Under the pieces are notes generated by a model, which made no database searches, was not told the origin of the DNA, and saw nothing but the letters and a program-made list of their open reading frames with translations. A program made the position numbers and the translations under genes. Below are positions 16,067 through 23,191 of a stretch of DNA of 64,000 nucleotides, in pieces (position 1 is the stretch's first letter; every line of letters starts with the position of its first letter). The DNA comes from Kineosporia babensis (GTDB lineage Bacteria > Actinomycetota > Actinomycetes > Actinomycetales > Kineosporiaceae), in assembly GCF_021129305.1 (NCBI RefSeq), contig NZ_JAJOMB010000022.1, positions 123,666-187,665 of the forward strand, written 5' to 3'.

Positions 16067-16798
16067 ATGATCGGTTCTCTGATCAGCCGCCCCGAGGATG
16101 TCGCCGCCGCGCTCGAGGAAAACCCCGAGGCGTTCGCCGCCGAGGCCAACCGAGTGCTCGAGGGCGCCGACCCGCTGACCGTTCTGGGCTGGGCCGGAAA
16201 GGCTTTCGGCAAGAGCCTGGTGATCACCGCGTCGATGGGCGACACCGTGCTGGCCCACCTGACCTCGCGGGCCGTCCCGGGCACCGACATGCTTTTCGTG
16301 GACACCGGTTACCACTTCGCCGAGACCATCGGCACGGCCTCGGCCGTGCAGCACTCCTACCCGCTGCGGATGCTCAGCATCCGGCCGAAGGAGTCGGTGC
16401 AGGAGCACGAGGCACAGCGCGGGAAGCTGTGGCAGACCAACCCGGACGCCTGCTGCGCGATGCGCAAGGTGGCCCCGCTGAACAACGCCCTGCGCGGATA
16501 CCGCGCCTGGGCAACGGGTTTGCGGCGCTCGGAGTCCGAGGCCCGGGCCAACACCCCGATCGTGCAGTGGGACGCCAAGCGGGACCTGCTCAAGCTGGCC
16601 CCGATCGCGACCTGGACGGACGAGCACGTCGAGGCCTACCAGGACGCGCACCCCGAGGTGCTGAGCAATCCGCTGCTGCAGATGGGCTACCGCTCGATCG
16701 GCTGCGGCCCCTGCACCCGGGCGGTGGCGCCGGGTGAGGACGCGCGGGCCGGACGCTGGGCGGGCCGGGCCAAGTCGGAGTGCGGCATCCACCTTTAA
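16067..16798 (+). CDS. cysH: Assimilatory adenylyl-sulfate (APS) reductase
   Basis: The 243-residue product reduces activated sulfate to sulfite. It has the P-loop-like SLVITASMGDTVLAHL segment and VDTGYHFAET for nucleotide binding, the redox-active C-terminal SECGIHL, and two extra cysteine pairs: DACCAMRK (C129-C130 region) and IGCGPCTR. That CC...CxxC pattern ligates a 4Fe-4S cluster and marks the enzyme as an APS reductase rather than a PAPS reductase. ATG at 16067 follows GGAGAG. It is the third gene of the operon; sulfate adenylyltransferase genes are not in the window. Confidence 0.93.
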   Translation: MIGSLISRPEDVAAALEENPEAFAAEANRVLEGADPLTVLGWAGKAFGKSLVITASMGDTVLAHLTSRAVPGTDMLFVDTGYHFAETIGTASAVQHSYPLRMLSIRPKESVQEHEAQRGKLWQTNPDACCAMRKVAPLNNALRGYRAWATGLRRSESEARANTPIVQWDAKRDLLKLAPIATWTDEHVEAYQDAHPEVLSNPLLQMGYRSIGCGPCTRAVAPGEDARAGRWAGRAKSECGIHL

Positions 16799-16838
16799 AC
16801 CCGAATGGGGACGTTGTGCGCCCCTTGATCACGCCGGT

Positions 16839-16880
16839 TCAGCCGGGTGGGCCCTACACTCCCTGGGTCCGCCCGGCTGA
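16839..16880. terminator. Terminator between cysH and the convergent hypothetical gene
   Basis: TCAGCCGGGTGGGCCC at 16839-16854 pairs with GGGTCCGCCCGGCTGA at 16865-16880 with two G-T wobbles. It lies two bases from the stop of the convergent gene, so it can serve both directions. Confidence 0.75.
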
Positions 16881-16881
16881 C

Positions 16882-17616
16882 TCACTTTTCCGGGCGCTGC
16901 AGTGCGCGTTCGAATTCCTCGTCGAAACGCTCGAGGATGACCTGGATCTCGGGGCGCTGCAGAGCCTCCTCGACCCGCTCGGCGCTCTCGCCCACCTCAC
17001 CATCGGGGCGCAGTTCGGCGTCGGTGACCTTCTCGTCCTCCGGCTTGCTGAAGGTCCGGCGGGCGAACTTGACCGCGGCCGGTGTGAGCTTGCGGCCCTG
17101 GGACAGGCCGTCCGCGATGGCCGCGGTGAGCAGGCGCAGGTCCATGCCCTTGAGCGCCTCGTCGTAAGCCCGGCGCACCTGGCGAGCTTCCGCCTCGCGC
17201 GCGTCCTTGTCCGAGTCGTCGGGCAGTAGGCCCCGGGCCAGGCTGCGATGCACTGCGCGGGAGAGCAGCACCACCTGCATGACGTCGGTGGGCACCCCCT
17301 TCACCGCGCCGAAGATGGCCACGTACTTGCGCACCGGGAACAGGATGACGCGGCGGGGCACCGTGCGCAGGTAACGCATGGCCTCGCGGAACACCCCGCC
17401 GGTGTCGGCGCCTTCGTACAGCGGCGCGACCTGGCGTGAGGGGTAGCTGCGATCGCCGGCGCGCAGGGTGCGGACCACGGCGACCTGGGTGGCGCGCAGT
17501 CGGATGGCGTCGTCCAGCAGGGGCACCGGGACGAAGCGGGCCGCCGCGACGGCGATACCGCAGACCACTGCCTGCCCCACCAGCACCGCCGGGGGCCGAA
17601 CCGCCTCAGCACTCAT
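16882..17616 (-). CDS. Conserved hypothetical alpha-helical protein
   Basis: I do not recognise the family. The 244-residue product starts with a hydrophobic helix (residues about 8-30, VLVGQAVVCGIAVAAARFV), then a predicted helical domain including FREAMRYLRTVPRRVILFPVR, which may be a membrane-associated amphipathic segment. A long charged region (DDSDKDAREAEARQVRRAYDE) follows. The last 45 residues are acidic and contain a repeated ALQRPE motif (ALQRPEIQ and ALQRPEK). ATG at 17616 was preferred over the TTG at 17625. It faces cysH across a terminator. Confidence 0.65.
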   Translation of the reverse strand: MSAEAVRPPAVLVGQAVVCGIAVAAARFVPVPLLDDAIRLRATQVAVVRTLRAGDRSYPSRQVAPLYEGADTGGVFREAMRYLRTVPRRVILFPVRKYVAIFGAVKGVPTDVMQVVLLSRAVHRSLARGLLPDDSDKDAREAEARQVRRAYDEALKGMDLRLLTAAIADGLSQGRKLTPAAVKFARRTFSKPEDEKVTDAELRPDGEVGESAERVEEALQRPEIQVILERFDEEFERALQRPEK

Positions 17617-17974
17617 GTCAGTCAAACTACCTATCCGCGGAAAAGGTGCACCTGCTGATCCAAGCGGGACAACGGCCCCCGATCACATCAAGTTCCGGCC
17701 GCGCTGCCCGACAGACCGCCCCGGTTCGGCCCAACGCCCGCCACCGCACCGCCCACCCCGGCTTTTCTCGGCCGCATTTGCGGCCTGTTATCGCCAATCC
17801 ACATTACCGGGGCAACAAAGTCTGCCCCCGGCCAACTTTGTTGCCCCGCTCACTCCCCCGACCACGTCCCCCAGCCGCGCCCGGCTCGTGCACCCGCGCA
17901 GTCGTCCGTTGGTGTGACCGGACCGCAACCACCCGGGCTGGACGCAACCACCCCGGACCGGATTGGCTGGCCAG
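17617..17974. other. Divergent intergenic region with an AACAAAGT dyad
   Basis: About 360 bases separate two divergently oriented genes. No gene or recognisable promoter is convincing. The only structured feature is the dyad at 17808-17848. Confidence 0.5.
17808..17848. repeat. 14-bp AACAAAGT dyad, copy 2
   Basis: CGGGGCAACAAAGT at 17808-17821 pairs perfectly with ACTTTGTTGCCCCG at 17835-17848 around a 13-base loop that starts CTGCC. It shares the AACAAAGT core, the complementary ACTTTGTT and a loop TGCC with the dyad at 11383-11427, while the outer stem bases differ in a paired manner. Confidence 0.7.
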
Positions 17975-18406
17975 GTGAACGGTGAAGAAGCACTCGCGGT
18001 TGCCGGCCTGGTCCTGATCGTCGTGGGCGTGGTGGTGATGATCGTGCCGATGCTGCGCGCCACCCTGGGCAAGTCGGCGATCGCCCGGGTGCCGGAGGCG
18101 CTGATCGGCCTGACCCCGCAGGACCAGGCCGAACTGCGCGGGCAGATCGAGAGCAACGGCAAGGTCTCGGCCGCGGAACTGCCCCGACTGCGGGCGATGG
18201 CCGAGGGCATGGTGGCGCGCAAAGTGGGCCTCTGGTTCTGCCTGGGCGGAGCGGTCGCGGCGCTTGGCATCGCGGTCAGCGACCCGAGCGATCCGCTGCG
18301 GCTGTTCTTCTTCGTCGCCATCCTCGCCCTGACCGGTTTCACCGCCCGGACCGTCCACAGCCGGGCCAAGGCCGGCGCCGCCTTCCTGGAACGCCATTCT
18401 CTCTAG
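17975..18406 (+). CDS. Small membrane protein, unknown family
   Basis: This protein of about 143 residues has three likely membrane helices: residues about 7-27 (VAGLVLIVVGVVVMIVPML), 88-105 (GLWFCLGGAVAALGIAV) and 112-130 (LFFFVAILALTGFT). A cytoplasmic or periplasmic polar segment of some 50 residues lies between the first two. GTG at 17975 or TTG at 17963 can start it. It is nine bases upstream of the CitE-like gene and probably cotranscribed. The function is unknown. Confidence 0.65.
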   Translation: MNGEEALAVAGLVLIVVGVVVMIVPMLRATLGKSAIARVPEALIGLTPQDQAELRGQIESNGKVSAAELPRLRAMAEGMVARKVGLWFCLGGAVAALGIAVSDPSDPLRLFFFVAILALTGFTARTVHSRAKAGAAFLERHSL

Positions 18407-18415
18407 GAGATTCCG

Positions 18416-19228
18416 ATGATCCGCTCGGCCCTGTACATGCCTGGTGCGAACGAACGGGCTCTGGAAAAGGCCAAGAGCATCCCCGCCGATGCGCTCATCC
18501 TCGACCTTGAGGACGCGGTCGCGCCGGATGCCAAACCGGCTGCCCGCGAACGAGTCTGCGCTCTGGTGGCCGATCGGGCGTACGGCGAGCGGACCGTGGC
18601 GATCCGGGTGAACGCTCCGGGAACTCCCTGGCACGAAGCCGATCTGCAGGCCGCCCTGGAAGCCGGACCGTCGGCCGTCCTGGTGCCCAAAGTCGAATCA
18701 CCGCAGACAGTTCGCGACATTCCGGGCGAAACTCCGATCTGGGCGATGCTGGAGACCCCGACCGCGGTGCTCTGCTCCGCGCAGATCGCCGCGGCCGACG
18801 AACGCCTCACCATGCTCGTGCTCGGCACCAACGATCTGGCCAACGAGCTGCACGCCGAGTCCGTACCGGGCCGCGCCCCACTGCTGACCGGGATCGGCCT
18901 GGCTCTGCTCGGGGCCCGGGCCGCGGGCAAGCTGATCCTCGACGGGGTCTACAACGACGTGAAGGACGCGGCCGGGTTCGAGGCTGAATGCCTGCAGGGA
19001 CGACAGTTCGGGTTCGACGGCAAGACGCTGATCCACCCCTCCCAGGTCGAGCCGTGCAACCGGGTGTTCTCCCCCAGCGCCGAGCAGATCGCCGAGAGCC
19101 AGGAGATTCTGGCCGCCTGGGAGGAGGCCACCGCCGACGGACGAGGGGTGGCCACCGTGCGCGGTCGGCTGGTGGAGAACCTGCACGTCGAGAACGCGAA
19201 ACGGATTCTGGCCCGGGCGAAGGCCTAG
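18416..19228 (+). CDS. HpcH/HpaI aldolase/citrate lyase beta-subunit (CitE-like) protein
   Basis: The 270-residue TIM-barrel protein belongs to the CitE-like branch of acyl-CoA lyases. Signatures are RSALYMPGANERALEKAK, LILDLEDAV, VLVPKVESP (Glu metal ligand), LGTNDLANEL (Asp region) and GFDGKTLIHPSQV. Such stand-alone CitE proteins, without the CitD/CitF partners, cleave or form malyl-CoA, citramalyl-CoA or related esters. No lyase partner genes are nearby. AGGAG seven bases before ATG fixes the start. The TAG stop (19226-19228) lies inside the left terminal repeat of foldback copy B. Confidence 0.88.
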   Translation: MIRSALYMPGANERALEKAKSIPADALILDLEDAVAPDAKPAARERVCALVADRAYGERTVAIRVNAPGTPWHEADLQAALEAGPSAVLVPKVESPQTVRDIPGETPIWAMLETPTAVLCSAQIAAADERLTMLVLGTNDLANELHAESVPGRAPLLTGIGLALLGARAAGKLILDGVYNDVKDAAGFEAECLQGRQFGFDGKTLIHPSQVEPCNRVFSPSAEQIAESQEILAAWEEATADGRGVATVRGRLVENLHVENAKRILARAKA

Positions 19229-19396
19229 GGAGTGTTTTGGAATTCGCTGCCGTAGCGAGGAGGTGCCCGGGGCGTCGGCTGGACGCGGCCGGTGGGGCCC
19301 CTCGTAGCGGTGTTCTACGTGGGGCCACGCCGGACGCGGTCAGACGGCGTCCCGGGTGCCCCGCAGTAGGCATGGAATTTCAAAACACGACCTAGG
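19224..19396. repeat. Foldback repeat, copy B
   Basis: A 173-bp imperfect palindrome is bounded by CCTAGG on both sides. The terminal inverted repeats read CCTAGG-nn-GTGTTTTG-n-AATTC from each end. Inside, GCCGTAGCGAGGAGGTGCCCGG pairs with the complement of the right-hand CCGGGTGCCCCGCAGTAGGC, and the apex is CGTAG-cggtgtt-CTACG. The convergent citE-like and EamA genes both use a TAG inside the CCTAGG ends as stop codon. It may work as a bidirectional terminator or be a mobile MITE-like element. Confidence 0.8.
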
Positions 19397-20285
19397 GCAC
19401 CTCGACCGGTTCGGCCGGCCGGGCAGCGGCCCGCGAGCGCACGACCACCACCAGCCCGAGCAGCATCAGCACCGCTCCCGGAATCACGGCCACCGGCGGC
19501 GCCTCCCCCAGCCAGGCCCAGGCCAGCAGCGAGGCGCCCGGTACCTCGAGCAGGATCGCCAGGGCCAGCGGGGTGGGGCCGACGGTGGGCAGCGCCGCGT
19601 TGAAGAAGGTGTGGCCGAGCACCTGCGCGCCCAGGGTGAGCAGGCCGATCTCGATCCAGGTGCGGGCGGAGAAGCCGAGCAACTGAGTGCCGGTGAGCAG
19701 GGCCGCGGGCAGCATCACGGCGGCACAGGTGGCGTAGACGATCAGTGTGTAGATCGCCGGTGATGTCGTCCGCATCACCTTCTGCCCGGCGAGGACATAG
19801 AACGCCATGGCCAGGGCCGAAAAGATGGCCAGCGCGTCCCCGGCCAGCGCCTCGGCCGAGCGGCCCGCGTCCACCCTGGTGATCGCCAGTACCCCGGCCA
19901 GCGAGAGCGCGACCCCGATCAGCACCGAACGCGGCACCGCGATCCGGCGGATCAGATCGATGGCGACCAGGAACACCGGCGTGGTCGAGACCAGCGCGGT
20001 GGAGGCGGCCACGCTGGTCAGTCGCAGACTGGCGAACCAACTGGTGAAGTGGGCGGCCAGAACCACTCCCGAGAACACCGACAGCCACACCACTCCCACC
20101 GGTATCCGGCGCAACCCTTCGCGGTCGCCGAGCAGCGCCCAGGTACCACTCACCCCGGCCCCGACCAGGTTGCGCCAGAAGGCGATCGCAATGATCGGGG
20201 CCAGGGTTCCGGCGGTCAGAGGGGCGGAGATGCTGACGCCGAAGACGCCGATCGCCACCAATGTCCAGGCCCGCAGTGCAGTCAC
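19392..20285 (-). CDS. EamA-family (DMT) transporter
   Basis: The 297-residue product is a drug/metabolite superfamily exporter with about ten membrane helices arranged as two EamA repeats (about residues 5-137 and 150-285). Typical features are IAIAFWRNLVGAG in the first repeat and LGHTFFNAALPTVGPTPLALAILLEVPGAS in the second. It probably exports metabolites or amino acids; the substrate cannot be read. GTG at 20285 is the start. Its stop codon TAG lies in the right end of foldback copy B. Confidence 0.9.
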   Translation of the reverse strand: MTALRAWTLVAIGVFGVSISAPLTAGTLAPIIAIAFWRNLVGAGVSGTWALLGDREGLRRIPVGVVWLSVFSGVVLAAHFTSWFASLRLTSVAASTALVSTTPVFLVAIDLIRRIAVPRSVLIGVALSLAGVLAITRVDAGRSAEALAGDALAIFSALAMAFYVLAGQKVMRTTSPAIYTLIVYATCAAVMLPAALLTGTQLLGFSARTWIEIGLLTLGAQVLGHTFFNAALPTVGPTPLALAILLEVPGASLLAWAWLGEAPPVAVIPGAVLMLLGLVVVVRSRAAARPAEPVEVP

Positions 20286-20412
20286 GAGAACCCTTCGTAC
20301 CAGAGCCTCAAGTCACGGCCACGCGGTGATCAGGTCACGTCCCGGCCACAGCTCGGTAGCAGACCGCGCGCACCGGGCGGAACGACCAGATCGGTGTGGC
20401 ACTCTCGCATCT

Positions 20413-20997
20413 GTGACCACCCATCCCGCATCCGGCAACGCCTCGCAGTTGCGCCGGCCGCTGTCTCCGGTCGAAGCCGCGCTGGTGGCCGAGGCGTGCA
20501 GCCGCAGCGACGTGGTGTGGCTGAAACCTGCGGGGGCCGAGCGGTATCAGGCGGTCTGGCACACCTGGCACGACGACGCGGTGGCGGTGGTCTACGGCGC
20601 CGGAGAGCAGATGCTGCCGATGCTCAGCGGTGAGGTCGAGGTGATGGCCCGTAGCAAGGACACCGGCGCCGCCGTCATCGGATTCCTGGCCCACGTGGAC
20701 ACGCTGACCGCGCACACCCCGGAGTGGGACGCGGCGGCCACGGTGCTCTCGGCCGCGCGGCTCAACGGGGTGGACGTGGCCCAGCAGCGCGAGCGCTGGG
20801 CCTCGGGCGCGATGATCTCGCTGCTGCGCCCGATCGCGGTCACGGTGGCGGCCGAAGGCGACGACGACTCCCCGTCCGGAGCCGCTCCCCCGCCCGGCGG
20901 TCCGGCGACCACCACCGAACGCCAGCCGTTCCACTGGGGTGGGCGGCTGCGCCGCGCGCTCCGCCTTCGCCGGCGGCGCGAGAACGATCAGGACTGA
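20413..20997 (+). CDS. Hypothetical protein, possible split-barrel fold
   Basis: The 194-residue product has a central domain (about residues 15-135) with alternating strands such as DVVWLKPAGAERYQAVWHTW and AVAVVYGAGEQMLPML, which resembles pyridoxamine-phosphate-oxidase-like split barrels, but the FMN-binding signature is not clear. It ends in a Pro/Thr-rich linker and an Arg-rich tail (GRLRRALRLRRRREN). GTG at 20413 is used; no strong ribosome site is visible. It is followed by a hairpin and then the MgtE-N/CBS gene. Confidence 0.65.
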   Translation: MTTHPASGNASQLRRPLSPVEAALVAEACSRSDVVWLKPAGAERYQAVWHTWHDDAVAVVYGAGEQMLPMLSGEVEVMARSKDTGAAVIGFLAHVDTLTAHTPEWDAAATVLSAARLNGVDVAQQRERWASGAMISLLRPIAVTVAAEGDDDSPSGAAPPPGGPATTTERQPFHWGGRLRRALRLRRRRENDQD

Positions 20998-21006
20998 CCG
21001 CCAGAC

Positions 21007-21052
21007 CAAACTGCAGACGTCGGCGGCCGGTGCGGAGAGCGTCTCCAGTTTG
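21007..21052 (+). terminator. Hairpin between the hypothetical and MgtE-N genes
   Basis: CAAACTG (21007-21013) and AGACG (21015-21019) pair with CGTCT (21040-21044) and CAGTTTG (21046-21052), with one C-C mismatch. It follows the stop codon at 20997 by nine bases. Confidence 0.55.
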
Positions 21053-21123
21053 TGTGGTTCAAAGGCCCGAGTGCGGTGACCGGCACCACGATCCCCCAGC
21101 GAGCCGATCTTCACCCGGCCACC

Positions 21124-21136
21124 TAGTCTGCACGTG
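21124..21136 (+). promoter_or_regulatory. -10 box for leaderless MgtE-N mRNA
   Basis: TAGTCT at 21124-21129 ends six bases before the GTG start at 21136, so transcription should begin at or next to the start codon. No ribosome site precedes the gene. Confidence 0.5.
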
Positions 21137-22416
21137 TGGCTGCCGCGAATCGGGTGTTCGTCGCGCGGATGGCCGGACTGGCCGTCTTCGACCCGCTCGG
21201 TGACCAGGTCGGCCGGGTCCGCGACGTCATCGTCATGTTCCGGCCCGGCAAACCGACCCGCGTGGTCGGGATGGTCGTCGAGGTGGTCGGGCGCCGCCGG
21301 GTGTTCCTGCCGATGACCCGGGTGACCAGCATCGACGCCGGTCAGGTGATCACCACCGGGCTGGTCAACATGCGCCGGTTCGAGCAGCGGCCGACCGAGA
21401 CCCTGGTGCTGGGCGAGCTGCTCGACCGCACCGTCACGCTCAAGGACGACGGCAGCCAGGTCACCATCGAGGACGTCGCGATCCAGCCGAACCGGACGCG
21501 CGAGTGGCGGCTGTGCCGGGCCTACGTGCGCCGGGTGCGGCCGGGCCGCTTCGCCCGAAGGGGTGAAGCCTTCGTCGTCGACATCGACGCGCTGGAGGGC
21601 TTCGGAATCGTCGAGGAACGTCAGGGCGCAGCAAACCTGCTGGCCGCGTTCGACGGGATGAAGGCCGCCGACCTGGCCGAGGTGATCCACGAGCTGGCCC
21701 CCAAGCGCCGGCACGAGGTGGCCTCCGCGCTCACCGACGACCGGCTGGCCGACGTGCTGGAGGAGCTGCCGGAGGAGATCCAGGTCGAGATCCTCAACGA
21801 GCTGGAGTCCGGCCGGGCCGCCGACGTGCTCGAGGTGATGCAGCCCGACGACGCTGCCGACCTGCTCTCCGAGCTGCCGCTGGAGCAACGTGACCAGCTG
21901 CTCGAGCTGATGGAGAAGGACGAGGCCGACGATGTGCGCCGGCTGCTGGCCTACGGCGACGACACCGCCGGGGGCCTGATGACCTCCGAGCCGGTGGTGC
22001 TGCCGCCCGACGCCGCGATCGCCGAGGCCCTGGCCCGGGTCCGGCGCGCCGAGCTCTCCTCCGCCCTGGCCGCGGCCGTGTTCGTCTGCCGCCCGCCGCT
22101 GGAGGCCCCGACCGGCAAGTTCCTGGGCATGGTCCACATCCAGCGGATGCTGCGCGAACCCCCGTCCCAGCTGCTCGGCCGGATCGTGGACAAGGACGTC
22201 AAGAGCCTGCGCGCCGACGCCACGCTGGAGCAGGTGGCCCGGCACCTGGCGCACTACAACCTGGTCTCGGTCCCGGTCACCGACGAGCTGGGCCGGCTGA
22301 TCGGCGCGGTCACCGTGGACGACGTGCTGGACCACCTGCTGCCCGAGGACTGGCGGGAGGATCCGGCCGATCTTCGTGACGTCACGATGACCGGGGAGAT
22401 CCCGCGTGTCCTCTGA
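21136..22416 (+). CDS. MgtE N-domain/CBS protein without membrane domain
   Basis: The 426-residue protein has a PRC-barrel-like N-terminus (residues about 10-190, with FDPLGDQVGRVRDVIV), then the superhelical MgtE N domain (LLAAFDGMKAADLAEVIHELAP to about 315), and a CBS pair at the C-terminus (VTDELGRLIGAVTVDDVLDHLLP). The membrane channel of true MgtE transporters is absent; the protein ends after the CBS pair. It is therefore probably a soluble Mg2+ or nucleotide sensor. The mycobacterial orthologue (Rv1232c) is in the same neighbourhood. The 3' end overlaps the DUF1003 gene by 11 bases. Confidence 0.9.
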   Translation: MAAANRVFVARMAGLAVFDPLGDQVGRVRDVIVMFRPGKPTRVVGMVVEVVGRRRVFLPMTRVTSIDAGQVITTGLVNMRRFEQRPTETLVLGELLDRTVTLKDDGSQVTIEDVAIQPNRTREWRLCRAYVRRVRPGRFARRGEAFVVDIDALEGFGIVEERQGAANLLAAFDGMKAADLAEVIHELAPKRRHEVASALTDDRLADVLEELPEEIQVEILNELESGRAADVLEVMQPDDAADLLSELPLEQRDQLLELMEKDEADDVRRLLAYGDDTAGGLMTSEPVVLPPDAAIAEALARVRRAELSSALAAAVFVCRPPLEAPTGKFLGMVHIQRMLREPPSQLLGRIVDKDVKSLRADATLEQVARHLAHYNLVSVPVTDELGRLIGAVTVDDVLDHLLPEDWREDPADLRDVTMTGEIPRVL

Positions 22417-23191
22417 GCGCAAGAAGAAGAAAGCCCGTAAGCCGCCCGAGCGCGGTGTGCCGGAGGAACCGGTACACCGGCTGAAGGCCTGGCGCCGCCG
22501 GCTGATGTCGGCCTTTGAGAGCAGCAGCACCGGCCTGGACACGCCCCTGGACGCCGCCCGGCGCAACCGGCGTAGCGGGCCTCCGGTGGACGCCGAGCGC
22601 TTCGGCCGGGCCTCGGAACGCTTCGCCCGGTTCATGGGCACCGCCACGTTCCTGGTCGGGATGACCCTGTTCGTCGGCGGCTGGCTGCTGTGGAACTGGC
22701 TGGCCCCGGAGGACCTGCAGTTCGACCCGCGGCGGCTGAACTTCACCCTGATGACGCTGATCCTGAGCCTGCAGGCCTCCTACGCCGCCCCGCTGATCCT
22801 GCTGGCCCAGAACCGGCAGGCCGACCGCGACCGGGTGGCCGCCGAGCAGGACCGCGACCGGGCCGAGCGGGCGCTGGCCGACACCGAGTACCTGGCCCGC
22901 GAGGTGGCCGCGCTGCGGATCGCGCTGAGCGAGGTGGCCACCCGCGACTTCGTCCGCTCGGAACTGCGCTCGCTGCTGGAGGAGTACGGCGAGGACCGGC
23001 CCCGGCCGGTCAAGAAGAAGAGCCCGGCCCGTAAGAGCGCCAAGTCACCGAAAGAAGCCAAGGAGCCCTCGAACGGCGGATCGAACGGGACCCCGAAAGC
23101 TGCCCCGGACACGTCCGGCAACGGTGCGCAGCCGCCGGATCACCGTTCCGGCTCAACCAACGGGCAAGTGGTGCCGACAGAGACCTCGTGA
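22406..23191 (+). CDS. DUF1003 membrane protein
   Basis: The 261-residue product matches DUF1003: two adjacent membrane helices (about residues 75-97, FMGTATFLVGMTLFVGGWLL, and 110-130) followed by the conserved SYAAPLILLAQNRQADRDR and a coiled coil. The N-terminus is Lys/Arg-rich. The C-terminal 80 residues are a disordered Lys/Pro/Ser/Gly-rich tail not found in short family members. GTG at 22406 overlaps the MgtE-N gene, and its TGA overlaps the PilB GTG (GTGA), so the three genes form one coupled transcript. The function is unknown. Confidence 0.88.
   Translation: MSSERKKKKARKPPERGVPEEPVHRLKAWRRRLMSAFESSSTGLDTPLDAARRNRRSGPPVDAERFGRASERFARFMGTATFLVGMTLFVGGWLLWNWLAPEDLQFDPRRLNFTLMTLILSLQASYAAPLILLAQNRQADRDRVAAEQDRDRAERALADTEYLAREVAALRIALSEVATRDFVRSELRSLLEEYGEDRPRPVKKKSPARKSAKSPKEAKEPSNGGSNGTPKAAPDTSGNGAQPPDHRSGSTNGQVVPTETS

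Noticed and set aside
20335..22746. An approximately 800-codon open frame on the - strand over the hypothetical and MgtE-N genes
   Set aside because: It crosses two well-supported plus-strand genes and shows no domain; it is a reading-frame shadow of GC-biased codons.
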